Shown here piece by piece: positions 1 to 8,798 of a DNA stretch of 64,000 nucleotides (positions are counted from its first letter, which is position 1; the number at the start of each line of letters is the position of its first letter). This stretch comes from CAWKPF01 sp963851415 (lineage in GTDB: Bacteria; Acidobacteriota; Thermoanaerobaculia; Multivoradales; Multivoraceae): the NCBI GenBank assembly GCA_963851415.1, contig CAWKPF010000002.1, forward strand, positions 2,604,001-2,668,000. Direction: 5' to 3'. The translations under genes and the position numbers were made by a program. The notes under the pieces are model-generated. The model worked only from the letters and a program-made list of their open reading frames with translations, was not told where the DNA came from and ran no database searches.

Positions 1-1
1 G

Positions 2-52
2 CGAGCCGCTGTCTCCCCCGAAGTCCATCTCCGCGGGGGGCAGGGAACATGA
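2..52 (+). CDS. possible 3' end of an upstream gene (partial)
   Basis: The first 16 codons of this frame are open and end in a TGA that overlaps the ATG of the next gene as ATGA, the coupling style used repeatedly in this genome. The fragment is too short to recognise a family. It could equally be non-coding leader that happens to be open. An upstream glycan-biosynthesis gene would fit the context, but that is inference only. Confidence 0.3.
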   Translation, partial: RAAVSPEVHLRGGQGT

Positions 53-1071
53 GCGACGCACCCGTCGCTGTCTGCACGGTGACGTACAACGCGGCGCCGG
101 ACATCGGAGCGTATCTCGACGGCATCGAGCGACTCGACCCGCAACCGCGAGAGCTCGTCGTGGTCGACTGCGCCAGCCAGGACGGAACCGTCGCGCGACT
201 CCGCTCGGCTGGCGAACGGTCTGCCTCGACCCTCGAGATCGAGGCGCTCGAGGAGAATCTCGGCTTTGCCGGTGGCATGAATCGAGCGCTCGAGCGAACC
301 ACGGCACCCTGGATCCTCTGCCTGAACGCCGACGCTCGTCCCGCGCCCGACTACCTGGCGCAGCTGCTCGCCGCGGCCGAGACCGACTCCCGCGTCGGTG
401 CGGTCACCGGGCGCTTGACCCGGCCCCCCGACGGACCCAGCCCAGGACGACCGGGACGACCCGGCGCCGATGTGACACTCGATGCCTGCGGGATGGTTCT
501 GAGCTGGAGCTGGCGGCACTTCGATCGCGGATCGGAGAAGGTGGATCACGGGCAGTACCTCCACGCGGCCGAGGTCTTCGGAGCGACTGGCGCGGCCTCT
601 CTCTTTCGCCGCACGGCACTCGAGGATGTCGCGCTGGAGGGCCAGGTGTTCGACGAGAGCTTCCACTCCTTCCGAGAAGACGCCGAGCTGGCGTTTCGCT
701 TCCACGAGCGCAACTGGCGGGTCCTCTACACTCCCGAGGCGCGGTGCGTTCATCGACGCAGCAACACGCCGGGCCGGCGCGCGAAGATGACCCCCACGGT
801 CAACATGCACACACTCAAGAACCGCTATCTCCTGCGCGCCTACCACCAGAGCGCCATGAACTTCGTGCTCACCCTGCCGGCCACGGCGACGCGGGATCTC
901 GGGATCCTGGGCTACGTGCTCGCGCGCGAGCGCAGCTCGCTCGAGGCCTACCGCTGGCTGTGGCGCCACCGAAGCGAGATTCGAAGGCGACGCAAGCTCC
1001 TGCGCGAGCGTCGGACGGCAGACCGCTTCGCCATCGAACGCTGGTTCCTGACCTCGGAGCGCCCGATTTGA
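49..1071 (+). CDS. glycosyltransferase family 2, rhamnosyltransferase-like
   Basis: This is a 340-residue GT-A fold enzyme expected to move a sugar from a nucleotide donor onto a growing surface or exopolysaccharide unit at the cytoplasmic membrane face. The N-terminus has the family's strand-loop (VAVCTVTYNA) and the VVVDCASQDGT segment. These are followed by the ENLGFAGGMNRAL motif typical of rhamnosyltransferase-like members. The metal site reads LNADAR in place of a classic DXD, and FREDAELAFR supplies the ED catalytic-base region. No membrane helix is evident. A purine-rich GGGGGGCAGGGA stretch lies just before the ATG. The stop overlaps the next glycosyltransferase by 4 bases, so the two are probably translated together. 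Donor and acceptor cannot be deduced. Confidence 0.85.
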   Translation: MSDAPVAVCTVTYNAAPDIGAYLDGIERLDPQPRELVVVDCASQDGTVARLRSAGERSASTLEIEALEENLGFAGGMNRALERTTAPWILCLNADARPAPDYLAQLLAAAETDSRVGAVTGRLTRPPDGPSPGRPGRPGADVTLDACGMVLSWSWRHFDRGSEKVDHGQYLHAAEVFGATGAASLFRRTALEDVALEGQVFDESFHSFREDAELAFRFHERNWRVLYTPEARCVHRRSNTPGRRAKMTPTVNMHTLKNRYLLRAYHQSAMNFVLTLPATATRDLGILGYVLARERSSLEAYRWLWRHRSEIRRRRKLLRERRTADRFAIERWFLTSERPI

Positions 1072-2240
1072 CTCCCACTCCCCAAGACGGCGAGGCACAG
1101 GGCCCGAGCGCAGGCCTGCGGATCGCACTGATCGGGAGCCGAGGGGTCCCGGCCAACTATGGAGGCTACGAGACCTTCATGGAGGAGTTGTCCACGCGCC
1201 TGGTGGGAGCCGGACACCGCGTGACGGTCTACTGCCGCTCCCACCACACTCCGCGCAGCACGCGTCACCATCGTGGTGTCGAGTTGGTGGTGCTGCCAAC
1301 GATTCGTACCAAGCACCTCGACACCCCGGTGCACACGCTGCTCGCCAGCCTGCACGTCGCGCTGCGACAGCTCCAGCGTAGGGGATTCGACGCCGCTCTC
1401 ATGGTCAACGGCGCCAATGCGCTCTTCGTTCCCCTGCTGCGCGCCGTCGGCGTGCCCACCGCGTTGCACGTCGACGGCATCGAGCGACGGCGTGCGAAGT
1501 GGGGAGCTCTCGGTCGGGCCGTCTATGCACTCTCGGAGCGACTGGCCTGCATCGTCCCTGATGCCCTGATCACCGATGCCGACGTGATCGAGCGCCACTA
1601 CCTCGACCTGTACGACGCGCCTTCGACGGTGATCGCCTACGGAGTCGAGCCCGACCCCCTGCCGCCGGGAGAGTGGCACCGGCGCCTCGGCCTGGAGCCG
1701 GCTCGGTACTTCCTCTATGTGTCCCGGTTCGAGCCGGAGAACAACCCACACAGGGTCGCGCAGGCCTACCGGGCCGTCGGCGGAGAGCTGCCCCTGGTGA
1801 TGGTCGGAGGCGCCCCCTACGCCAACGACTTCATCGAGAGCTTCACCCGGGATGCCGACCCGCGGATCCGGTTCCCGGGAGCCATCTACGGCGAGGGGTA
1901 CCGCGAGCTGCTGTCGAGCGCCCTGGCCTACATCCATGCCACCGAGGTGGGAGGCACCCATCCGGCCCTGGTCGAGGCGATGGGCTACGGGAACTGCCCG
2001 GTGGTCAACGACACGCCGGAAAACCGTGAGGTGGCGGGCGATCACGCGCTGTACTTCGACGCCGAGCAGCCCGAGACCCTGGCCGCACAGCTGGAACGAC
2101 TCCGCCTCGACCCGGCGGCGGCCCGCGGCCCCGCCGAGTCTGCGCGCGCGAGGGCGCAGCAGCTCTTCTCCTGGCCAGCGGTCTGCAGTCGCTACGAGGC
2201 GCTCTTCGTGTCCCTTTCGCGCGGTTCGCGGCGCGCCTGA
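1068..2240 (+). CDS. glycosyltransferase family 4/1 with DUF1972 N-terminus
   Basis: About 390 residues, a GT-B enzyme. The N-terminal segment RIALIGSRGVPANYGGYETF is the hallmark of the DUF1972/rhamnosyltransferase subgroup. The C-terminal half carries YFLYVSRFEPENN and an acidic donor-site region ending THPALVEAMGYGNCPVV, as in GT4 enzymes. The frame is open much further upstream, but that part lies inside the previous gene. I chose the TTG at 1068 because it overlaps the upstream TGA (TTGA) and has GGAG 8 bases before it. It likely adds a sugar after the upstream GT2 in the same polysaccharide pathway. Donor unknown. Confidence 0.82.
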   Translation: MTPTPQDGEAQGPSAGLRIALIGSRGVPANYGGYETFMEELSTRLVGAGHRVTVYCRSHHTPRSTRHHRGVELVVLPTIRTKHLDTPVHTLLASLHVALRQLQRRGFDAALMVNGANALFVPLLRAVGVPTALHVDGIERRRAKWGALGRAVYALSERLACIVPDALITDADVIERHYLDLYDAPSTVIAYGVEPDPLPPGEWHRRLGLEPARYFLYVSRFEPENNPHRVAQAYRAVGGELPLVMVGGAPYANDFIESFTRDADPRIRFPGAIYGEGYRELLSSALAYIHATEVGGTHPALVEAMGYGNCPVVNDTPENREVAGDHALYFDAEQPETLAAQLERLRLDPAAARGPAESARARAQQLFSWPAVCSRYEALFVSLSRGSRRA

Positions 2241-2479
2241 GGGCAGGTGCCCCCGTAGGCGGAAGTGGGTGGAGAAGGTGCTATCATTCACCAGGTCTTT
2301 ACATTCCGCTGTGCTCCGCTGGTTCGTGCCTCGTTTCACCCGCCCGGCAGTCGGTGTAAGTCGTTGACTCAGAAGAACTTCTGCGCCCAGAATCGGCGAG
2401 GCCGGTGGATGCACGAGGGAACGGGCTGGACGCAGACGGCTAGCATCCCGTATCTCCTCGAAAGAGAACCCCTCAGGCG

Positions 2480-3940
2480 ATGCTCAAGCAACAAGCGCGA
2501 CTCTTCCACCTGCTGGTCCTGATCCTCGATCTGCTGCTGGTCGCGGCGGCATTCGTGCTGGCGCATTGGATTCGGAGCTCGTGGCTCCCGGCCGTGCGCC
2601 CCGAAGCGTTTCCGGCTGGTCTGTACCCGCTGACGGACTACCTGCCCCTGCTGCCGGTGGCGCTCGCGATCTGGGGACTCACCCTGGTGACGACCGGTCG
2701 GTACCATTCGCAGCGCACCGTGCCCCTGGTCGCCGAGGCGGCAGCGCTGATTCGCGCGTCGATCAGCGCGGCGGTGATCTTCGCGCTGGTGATCTTCCTG
2801 TTCCGGCTCGATGCGGTTCTGCTGGAGGACGACCGCTTCTCGCGCAGCTGGATCTTCCTCTTCGTCGCGCTCTCGGCGCTCCTCTTGATCACCGAGAAGT
2901 TGACGCTGCGCATGGTGTCGCGCTACCTGCGCTATCGCGGCCTCAACTACCGCACCGTCTTGATCGTGGGTACCAACGAAGCCGCCTGCAACCTGGCCGA
3001 AGCGATCGAGTCTCACGGCTACTGGGGCTACAAGATCATGGGCTTCGTACACGGCGACCAGGAGCCGGCCGATCCGGAGCTGCCGCAACACATTCCCATC
3101 CTGGGCAGTCTCGACGACCTCCAGCAGATCATCGAGACCACGGTGATCGACGACGCCTTCTTCGCACTCCCGAGGCGCGACCTGGGGCGCTTGGAAGATC
3201 TCTTCCTGCGTCTGCACGAGCAGGGGATTCGTTCTCGGTTCGCGCTCAATCTCCTTCCTCACGGGTCGACGCGGGTCGAGATCGAGGAGCTCGACGGCAT
3301 GCCGCTGCTGAGCATCTCACCCACTCCGACCAGTCTGCCGAAGCTGGCGCTCAAGAGACTGCTCGATGTCGGCCTCGCAGCGCTGCTCCTCCTGCTCGGC
3401 CTGCCGATCGCCGTCGTCATCGCCCTGGCGATCAAGGCGACTTCGCGCGGTGGATCGGTTCTGTTCCGTCAGACCCGGTGCGGCCTCAATGGACGGCGCT
3501 TCACGCTCTATAAGTTCCGCACCATGGTGGAAGACGCCCACGGGATGCGTGCCCGCTTGCACCATCTCAACGAGATGACTGGCCCCGCCTTCAAACTGCG
3601 CAACGACCCGCGGGTCACCAAGCTCGGACGGGTGCTGCGAAAGTTCAGCCTCGACGAGGTCCCTCAGCTGTGGAACGTCCTGCGAGGCGATATGAGTCTG
3701 GTCGGCCCGCGCCCACCGATTCCGGAAGAGGTGGCGCAGTACAGCCGTTGGCAGCGTCGACGCCTTTCGATGAAGCCGGGCCTGACCTGTCTCTGGCAGA
3801 TCAGCGGCCGCAACCACATCGGCTACGACAAGGGAATCGAGCTCGATCTCGAATACATCGACTCCTGGTCACCGAGCCTGGATCTCAAGATCCTGCTCAA
3901 GACCATCCCGGTGGTCCTGACTGGCCGCGGGGCCTTCTGA
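2480..3940 (+). CDS. polyprenyl-phosphate sugar-1-phosphate transferase (WbaP/WcaJ type)
   Basis: This 486-residue membrane enzyme should transfer a sugar-1-phosphate from a nucleotide sugar to undecaprenyl phosphate, the first step of exopolysaccharide repeat-unit assembly. Four hydrophobic segments fill the first ~150 residues. A Rossmann-like middle domain begins near VLIVGTNEAACNLAEAI, another helix lies near residue 300, and the catalytic domain follows. That domain has the diagnostic KFRTM (about residue 344), LDEVPQLWNVLRGDMS (about 390) and VGPRPP motifs, and ends in LTGRGAF. Length matches the long polyisoprenylphosphate hexose-1-phosphate transferases. A 239-base gap separates it from the glycosyltransferases, so it may have its own promoter. 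It converges on pdxA with 8 bases between stops. Confidence 0.92.
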   Translation: MLKQQARLFHLLVLILDLLLVAAAFVLAHWIRSSWLPAVRPEAFPAGLYPLTDYLPLLPVALAIWGLTLVTTGRYHSQRTVPLVAEAAALIRASISAAVIFALVIFLFRLDAVLLEDDRFSRSWIFLFVALSALLLITEKLTLRMVSRYLRYRGLNYRTVLIVGTNEAACNLAEAIESHGYWGYKIMGFVHGDQEPADPELPQHIPILGSLDDLQQIIETTVIDDAFFALPRRDLGRLEDLFLRLHEQGIRSRFALNLLPHGSTRVEIEELDGMPLLSISPTPTSLPKLALKRLLDVGLAALLLLLGLPIAVVIALAIKATSRGGSVLFRQTRCGLNGRRFTLYKFRTMVEDAHGMRARLHHLNEMTGPAFKLRNDPRVTKLGRVLRKFSLDEVPQLWNVLRGDMSLVGPRPPIPEEVAQYSRWQRRRLSMKPGLTCLWQISGRNHIGYDKGIELDLEYIDSWSPSLDLKILLKTIPVVLTGRGAF

Positions 3941-3948
3941 CCGACTGC

Positions 3949-4989
3949 CTATCTCACGCGCCGCTCGGCGATCAGCTCCAGCGTCGTCTCCACCACCGCC
4001 CGTAGCGGCCCTTCGTCCGCCACGCCACGCCCCGCGATGTCGTGCGCGGTGCCGTGGTCGACCGAGGTCCGAAGGAACGGCAGACCCAGGGTCCAGTTGG
4101 TCGAGCGACCGAATGCCGCCGTCTTGACCGCGATCAACCCCTGGTCGTGGTAGAGCGCCAGCACCCAGTCGAACTCGCCCTCGAGAGCTCGCGCGAAGAC
4201 CGTGTCCGGGCTGAGCGGGCCGGTGATCCTGGCACCCTGGGCTCGCGCCCTCTCGATCGCCGGCACCAGAAGGCGCTCTTCCTCGGTACCGAGAAGTCCT
4301 CCCTCTCCGGCGTGGGGATTGAGGCCGGCCAGCGCGATGTGCCCCTGGGTGTGACGCGCGAGGCAGAGCAGCGCATCGCACACACTCTCCACCGCGATGC
4401 TCTCGAGGGCAGCGCGGAGAGGAAGGTGGGTATTGAGCAGCGCCACCCGCAGACCGGGTGCCAGGAAGGCCATCAGGTAGTCGCGGCCGTAACGCTCGAG
4501 ACCACAGCGCTGGGCAATGTAGTCCGTGTGGCCGCGGAAGCTCCCATCCACGTGGCTCGCAATCGAGAGTTTGTGCACCGGCAGGGTGACCAGGGCGTCG
4601 ACGACGCCGTCGCGTGCCAGCCGAATGCCGAGGTCCAGGGCACGAAGGGCAGAGCGTGCATCGGCCTCCCCGGGTCGACCGAAATGGATCTCGCGGCGAC
4701 TGCTTCTTGGGCCCTCTCGATCGCTCGGATCGTAGACCAGAAGCGCATCCGACGCTCCTTCGAGGCAGGCGCGATCGGGCTCGCGATCGAGGAAGCGCAG
4801 TCGCTCCCAGGGCACTCCTGACACCACCGTGCGTAGCGCCTCCAGGGCGGAGTGCTCACAGACCAGCAGCGGTTGGAAGCGCTGCAGAAGAGACCGGCGG
4901 GTGGTGTCGCGCAACAACTTGAGGGCGATTTCCGGCCCCACACCCGTCGGGTCTCCCTGGGTGAGCACCAGGGTCGGCCGCTTGGCCAT
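3949..4989 (-). CDS. pdxA: 4-hydroxythreonine-4-phosphate dehydrogenase
   Basis: 346 residues, normal length. PdxA oxidises 4-phosphohydroxy-L-threonine with NAD in the DXP-dependent route to pyridoxal 5'-phosphate. The N-terminal TQGDPTGVGPEIALKLL motif, the metal-binding His region (SFRGHTDYIA), NPHAGEGGLLGTEE and GPLSPDTVFARA are all family signatures. YHDQGLIAVKT holds another metal-site histidine. It is the last gene of a minus-strand run purD-ricT-hfq-like-pdxA, only 9 bases after the Hfq-like gene, so co-transcription is likely. PLP demand fits the PLP enzymes SufS, YggS and ThrC nearby, but no regulatory link is visible. Confidence 0.95.
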   Translation of the reverse strand: MAKRPTLVLTQGDPTGVGPEIALKLLRDTTRRSLLQRFQPLLVCEHSALEALRTVVSGVPWERLRFLDREPDRACLEGASDALLVYDPSDREGPRSSRREIHFGRPGEADARSALRALDLGIRLARDGVVDALVTLPVHKLSIASHVDGSFRGHTDYIAQRCGLERYGRDYLMAFLAPGLRVALLNTHLPLRAALESIAVESVCDALLCLARHTQGHIALAGLNPHAGEGGLLGTEEERLLVPAIERARAQGARITGPLSPDTVFARALEGEFDWVLALYHDQGLIAVKTAAFGRSTNWTLGLPFLRTSVDHGTAHDIAGRGVADEGPLRAVVETTLELIAERRVR

Positions 4990-4998
4990 GTCGACGTC

Positions 4999-5367
4999 CT
5001 AGTCGTCGTCGGAGGAGGTCTCGGTGTCGTCATCGACATCGATATCGGGCACCGATTTGCGCCGGCCGCGACGGCGCAGTTCCTCCTCCTTGAACATGTA
5101 GCGAATGTTGTGCTTCGGAATGAGCAGGTTGGGGCCCTTGTTGCGGTTGAGCTTGATCGCGCCCTTGTCGTACCACTCGATCCAACCGCTCAACTCTTCG
5201 TCGTTGTTGAGCACCACGACCATCGCGGTCTTCGCCCCCATCTGCTTGAGGTAGTAGTATTCCTCGGCGTTGGTCTGCTCGGGGGGGTTCTGCTTGCGGC
5301 GAATGACGCGCGAAGCATTGTCCTTCTTGAGATCGTGATCGGGACGAATCAGTTTTCGATTGGCCAT
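4999..5367 (-). CDS. Hfq-like (LSm fold) RNA-binding protein
   Basis: 122 residues. The central ~65 residues read like an Hfq/Sm fold. A helix (TNAEEYYYLKQM) comes first, then a hydrophobic Sm1 strand pair (AMVVVLNNDEELSGWIEWYD), and then LIPKHNIRYMF, which aligns with the YKHAIST Sm2 signature of Escherichia coli Hfq. The N-terminus is basic (residues 1-30). The C-terminus is a basic patch RRRGRRK followed by a strongly acidic tail of Asp/Glu/Ser. Acidobacterial genomes carry Hfq-like proteins of this style, to my knowledge. It is expected to bind U- or A-rich RNA and help sRNA pairing or mRNA stability. Starts with ATG, 18 bases after ricT. The function is inferred from the fold pattern only. 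Confidence 0.72.
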   Translation of the reverse strand: MANRKLIRPDHDLKKDNASRVIRRKQNPPEQTNAEEYYYLKQMGAKTAMVVVLNNDEELSGWIEWYDKGAIKLNRNKGPNLLIPKHNIRYMFKEEELRRRGRRKSVPDIDVDDDTETSSDDD

Positions 5368-5385
5368 CGGTCTGGTGACTTACGC

Positions 5386-6126
5386 TCACCCTGCATCGGG
5401 GAGCGAGCCCTCCGGTCTTCGTCGGGTTTTTGTGTACTGGTCGTCTTCGTAGGCGAGACAGCAGAGGAGCCGGCCACACTGGCCCGAGATCTTGGACGGG
5501 TTCAGGCTCAGATTCTGCCGCTTCGCCATCTGGATCGAGATCGGCTTGAACTCGGGTAGCCAGGTCGAACAACACAACGTCTGGCCGCAGATTCCAATTC
5601 CCCCGAGCAGCTTGGCCTCGTCACGAGCGCCCACCTGCACCATTCGCACACGGGTGGAGAAACGCTTTGCGAGGTCACGAACCAACTGACGGAAGTCGAT
5701 CCTCCCGTCCGCGGTGAAGAAGAACGTCGCGTGTCGGCCATTCAGGCTGAAATCGACCCGCGAAATCTTCATCTCCAGCCCGAGCTCTCTCGAGCGCTCT
5801 TGGCAGAAGCGTCTGGCTCTCACCTGGTTGCTCAGCTGCCGATCCCTCCGAGACAGGTCTTCCGCACTCGCAGGGCGCAGAATCCGCCGCGCCGAGGATT
5901 TCTGACACGGCTTGAACACCGGCATCGGTGACTTCTCGACCCGTCCGATGGAGGGTCCGTGTCGAAGCTCGACCACGACCTCGGCGCCACTGCCATAGAG
6001 CTCCCCGGCCGTGGCGCAGAGCGTGAGGTTGGTCTCCTCGGCGAAGCGCACTCCGACGAAGGTGTCTTCGACCCGTGTCGAGTGACCTCGGTACGAACAA
6101 CCGTCGCAGCCTCCCAAGTCAGGCAC
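5386..6126 (-). CDS. ricT: PSP1-domain protein RicT (YaaT)
   Basis: 246 residues. In Bacillus, RicT (YaaT) joins a complex that binds an Fe-S cluster and directs RNase Y-dependent mRNA maturation. Elsewhere the PSP1 family is poorly defined. Evidence is the VGVRF N-terminal strand, the RVDFSLNGRHATFFFTADGRIDFRQLVRDLA core, and two cysteine clusters, GICGQTLCCSTWL and SGQCGRLLCCLAYED, typical of RicT. An extra CDGC lies right at the N-terminus and could add a metal site. The start is GTG (6126) with little Shine-Dalgarno sequence. It is needed because the first strand follows closely. It lies between purD and the Hfq-like gene rather than beside holB or metG. Confidence 0.88.
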   Translation of the reverse strand: MPDLGGCDGCSYRGHSTRVEDTFVGVRFAEETNLTLCATAGELYGSGAEVVVELRHGPSIGRVEKSPMPVFKPCQKSSARRILRPASAEDLSRRDRQLSNQVRARRFCQERSRELGLEMKISRVDFSLNGRHATFFFTADGRIDFRQLVRDLAKRFSTRVRMVQVGARDEAKLLGGIGICGQTLCCSTWLPEFKPISIQMAKRQNLSLNPSKISGQCGRLLCCLAYEDDQYTKTRRRPEGSLPDAG

Positions 6127-6214
6127 CTCGCGTTCTGAAGAATTCCGAGAAAGTGGGCTTCATTATCTCAAGGGCCGCCGTCGGTGGTCAAGACGATCGG
6201 CTCCGAGAGGCCTC

Positions 6215-7567
6215 TCAACGGTCCTTCTTCTCCGCCTCTCTGGCCATCGCCTCCCGAACCTTCTTCAGCGAGAGCTCGTGGGTCGGCACCCCTCGCCCGC
6301 CTTCGACCACTCGACGCCCGATGTCGGTGCGCATGACCTTTCCGGGCCAATGAATCTCGGCTGCGGCCTGATAGGCGCTGCGCAGGGCGTCCCGAAGCAA
6401 CGGGCCGGTGGCGCACACGTTCAGCACGCGCCCACCCGCGGTCACGATCTGACCGTCCTTCTCGTCCGTTCCGGCGTGAAACACCACCGCGCCTTCATGG
6501 CGAGCCGCCGCCTCGAGTCCCTCGATTGGCTGCCCCTTGACCGGGGACTCCGGATATCCCTCACTCGCCAGCACGATACAAGCGGCGGCTTCCTTGCGGA
6601 AGTTCAGTCGATCTCTCCCGAAGTTGCCGGTGGCACCGGCTGCCATGGACTCGAGCAGTCCGTCCTCCATCCGAAGCAGCAACGACTGCGCCTCGGGGTC
6701 GCCGAAGCGCACGTTGAACTCGAGCACTCGTGGCCCGTCCATGGTCAGCATCAGCCCGGCGTAGAGCACACCGACGAACGGCGCGCCTTCTTCGGCCATC
6801 CCCTCCACCGTCGGCTGCATGACTCGTTCGATGATCTCGCGCGCAGCACTCTGCGGCAGCACTCCCGAGGGTGTGTGAGAGCCCATGCCTCCAGTATTGG
6901 GGCCCGTGTCGTCGTTGCCGATGCGCTTGTAGTCCTTCGCGGTGGCAAGGGGTAGCACGCGGCGGCCGTCACAGAGCCCCATGAAGGAGACCTCTTCCCC
7001 TTCGAGGAACGGCTCGACCAGAATCCGCTCGCCGCTGGAGCCGAAGCGACGCTGCTGGAAGAAGACCTCCAGGGCCGAGGCCAGCTCCTTCTGATCATGG
7101 ATGATCAGGACCCCTTTGCCCGCAGCGAGACCGTCTGCCTTGAGGACCAGCGGGAGGCCGATCTTCTTGGCGGCCTTCTTCGCTTCGGCAGCATCGAAAA
7201 CGACCTCGGACGGCGCCGTAGGAATCCCGTGGCGCAGCATGAACTCCTTGGCGAAGACCTTGCTCGACTCGAGCTGCGCGGCATCGCGACCCGGGCCGAA
7301 CACCGGCAGGCCACGCCTCTGAAACTCGTCGACCACACCCAGGGAGAGGGGCAGCTCTGGCCCGATCACCGTCAGATCGATACTGAGCTCGCTCGCGAAA
7401 TCGGCCAGCTGCTGAATCTCCTCGGGAGCGATCGGCACCCGATCCGCGAGTGCCGCGATCCCGGGATTCCCCGGCGCACAGTACAGCTCGACCTCTGGGT
7501 CTTCCTGCTTGATCTTCCAGACCAGCGCGTGCTCGCGCCCCCCTCCGCCGACGACCAGGACCTTCAT
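6215..7567 (-). CDS. purD: phosphoribosylamine-glycine ligase
   Basis: 450 residues, slightly longer than the usual ~425. PurD joins phosphoribosylamine and glycine with ATP to make GAR in purine synthesis. It has the N-terminal Rossmann start MKVLVVGGGGREHAL, the PGNPG loop, an ATP-grasp domain (LVLKADGLAAGKGV, then ILVEPFLEGEEVSFMGLCDG), and the metal site VLEFNVRFGDPEAQ. The extra length is a charged C-terminal tail after about residue 425, rich in Lys, Arg and Glu. GAGGAG lies about 10 bases before the ATG. It heads the purD-ricT-hfq-like-pdxA run. The 234 bases upstream contain TATGAT on the minus strand but no clear -35 hexamer. Confidence 0.96.
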   Translation of the reverse strand: MKVLVVGGGGREHALVWKIKQEDPEVELYCAPGNPGIAALADRVPIAPEEIQQLADFASELSIDLTVIGPELPLSLGVVDEFQRRGLPVFGPGRDAAQLESSKVFAKEFMLRHGIPTAPSEVVFDAAEAKKAAKKIGLPLVLKADGLAAGKGVLIIHDQKELASALEVFFQQRRFGSSGERILVEPFLEGEEVSFMGLCDGRRVLPLATAKDYKRIGNDDTGPNTGGMGSHTPSGVLPQSAAREIIERVMQPTVEGMAEEGAPFVGVLYAGLMLTMDGPRVLEFNVRFGDPEAQSLLLRMEDGLLESMAAGATGNFGRDRLNFRKEAAACIVLASEGYPESPVKGQPIEGLEAAARHEGAVVFHAGTDEKDGQIVTAGGRVLNVCATGPLLRDALRSAYQAAAEIHWPGKVMRTDIGRRVVEGGRGVPTHELSLKKVREAMAREAEKKDR

Positions 7568-7801
7568 CTCAAATCACTCCTCCCCGAACGGCCTACCCTC
7601 CGCAAGGCACGCACCGGGATTCTCCTTGGCAGGAAGGATTCCGGCAGTTCCAGCGGCGGGGCTCACGCTCGGGCTTTTGGGTCTTTCGGCGCATCATACG
7701 TCTTTCGGGCAAACCGGGGGGAACGGCAGGCACCTCGGCAAGGCCCGCATGAACACTGTATCGCCAGAAGCTATCGCCAGCTGCGCCGGCCGCGAGAGAG
7801 C

Positions 7802-8329
7802 TCAAGGCTGCGGTCGGGAGTCCAGGAACTGATCGACCACGACGACCAGGGCATCGCTGCGCAAACCCTGCTGGCGCGCCTGATCGAGGGCCTCCTCTCG
7901 CTCGAGCCCCTGCTCAGCCACCAGATAGGCATAGTAGAGAGCACCCACGCGGTTGCCCGAGGCACAGTGGACGAGCAGGGGCCGCTCAGCCTCTCGATAC
8001 AACTCGAAGAAGCGCTCGAAGGTCACGGGATCCTGAAGCGTGTCGGAGCCCACCGGCAGCGCCAGATACTCCAGCCCCGCATCCGCTACCAGCCTGGCCT
8101 CGTCGAATCCGCGCGGCTCTTCTTCGCGCCGAAGATCCAACACGGTACGAAAGCCCGCCCGGGCCATGGCCTCGATCTGTCCGGAATCGGGTTGGCCTCC
8201 GAACAGCACGTCCTCGGAGGGAGTCTTGGCGTTGAGCAGGCCGAAACCGCTCACGCCCGGTTCCGCGACCTGGGCGAACGTGACGGCGGTAGTGAACAGG
8301 AACGACAGGCCAAGCGCGATTTTCTTCAT
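7802..8329 (-). CDS. secreted DUF442/DSP-like phosphatase
   Basis: 175 residues. It begins with a signal peptide (MKKIALGLSFLFTTAVTFAQ), so the enzyme acts outside the cytoplasmic membrane. The mature part has the fold order of the DUF442 (beta-lactamase hydrolase-like) branch of protein tyrosine phosphatases. FRTVLDLRREEE has the general-acid/WPD-like position upstream. The catalytic loop HCASGNRVGA places Cys122 and Arg127 in a C-x4-R arrangement as in CRSGTR of DUF442, not the C-x5-R of classical PTPs. Substrate is unknown; family members include sulfide-linked and phosphatase-like proteins. It stands alone between sufT and purD, with 72- and 234-base gaps. Confidence 0.75.
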   Translation of the reverse strand: MKKIALGLSFLFTTAVTFAQVAEPGVSGFGLLNAKTPSEDVLFGGQPDSGQIEAMARAGFRTVLDLRREEEPRGFDEARLVADAGLEYLALPVGSDTLQDPVTFERFFELYREAERPLLVHCASGNRVGALYYAYLVAEQGLEREEALDQARQQGLRSDALVVVVDQFLDSRPQP

Positions 8330-8401
8330 GGTCCCTGGAATCTAGCACTCCCCGAGGACCCCGCGTCTCGCACCGCAGCCCGAGAAGACCCGGGCCGCCG
8401 C

Positions 8402-8761
8402 TCAGAACATGCCGAGCTCGAGCCGTGCCGCCTCGCTCATCATCCCGGGATTCCACGCCGGGTCCCAAACGACTTCGACGTCGACCCGCCCGACCCCCGG
8501 GACCGCCGCGGCGGTGTCGCGCACCTCTCCGGGAAGGGTCTCGGCAACCGGACAGTGAGGTGACGTCAGGGTCATCTTGATTCCGACGTCCGACTGCGCA
8601 TCGACAGCGACGTCGTAGATGAGTCCCAGCTCGTAGATGTTGACGGGAATCTCGGGATCGAACACCGTGCGCAGGGCATCGACGATCCGTTCGGCCAGAA
8701 CGTCGGGGTTCTCCTCGGTGGATTCGGGTGCGCTCGCAGGCGCGCCAGTGTCTTCGCTCAC
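8402..8761 (-). CDS. sufT: SufT/MIP18-type Fe-S assembly factor (DUF59)
   Basis: 119 residues. DUF59/MIP18 proteins help load Fe-S clusters into target proteins. The sequence shows the family core IVDALRTVFDPEIPVNIYELGLIYD and the conserved cysteine in TLTSPHCPVAE. It ends in VVWDPAWNPGMMSEAARLELGM, all typical of SufT. The first ~25 residues are a Ser/Glu/Ala-rich, probably disordered lead. It is the last gene of the suf run, 37 bases after sufU, so it is probably co-transcribed with the cluster-building genes it serves. Confidence 0.9.
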   Translation of the reverse strand: MSEDTGAPASAPESTEENPDVLAERIVDALRTVFDPEIPVNIYELGLIYDVAVDAQSDVGIKMTLTSPHCPVAETLPGEVRDTAAAVPGVGRVDVEVVWDPAWNPGMMSEAARLELGMF

Positions 8762-8798
8762 GTCATTGTCCTGTTCTCGATCTCATTCCGCTCGGCCA

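Noticed and set aside
7593..7805. Small open frame in the gap between the DUF442 gene and purD
   Set aside because: Basic and Pro-rich composition without recognisable motif, overlaps the neighbouring gene, and no ribosome site.
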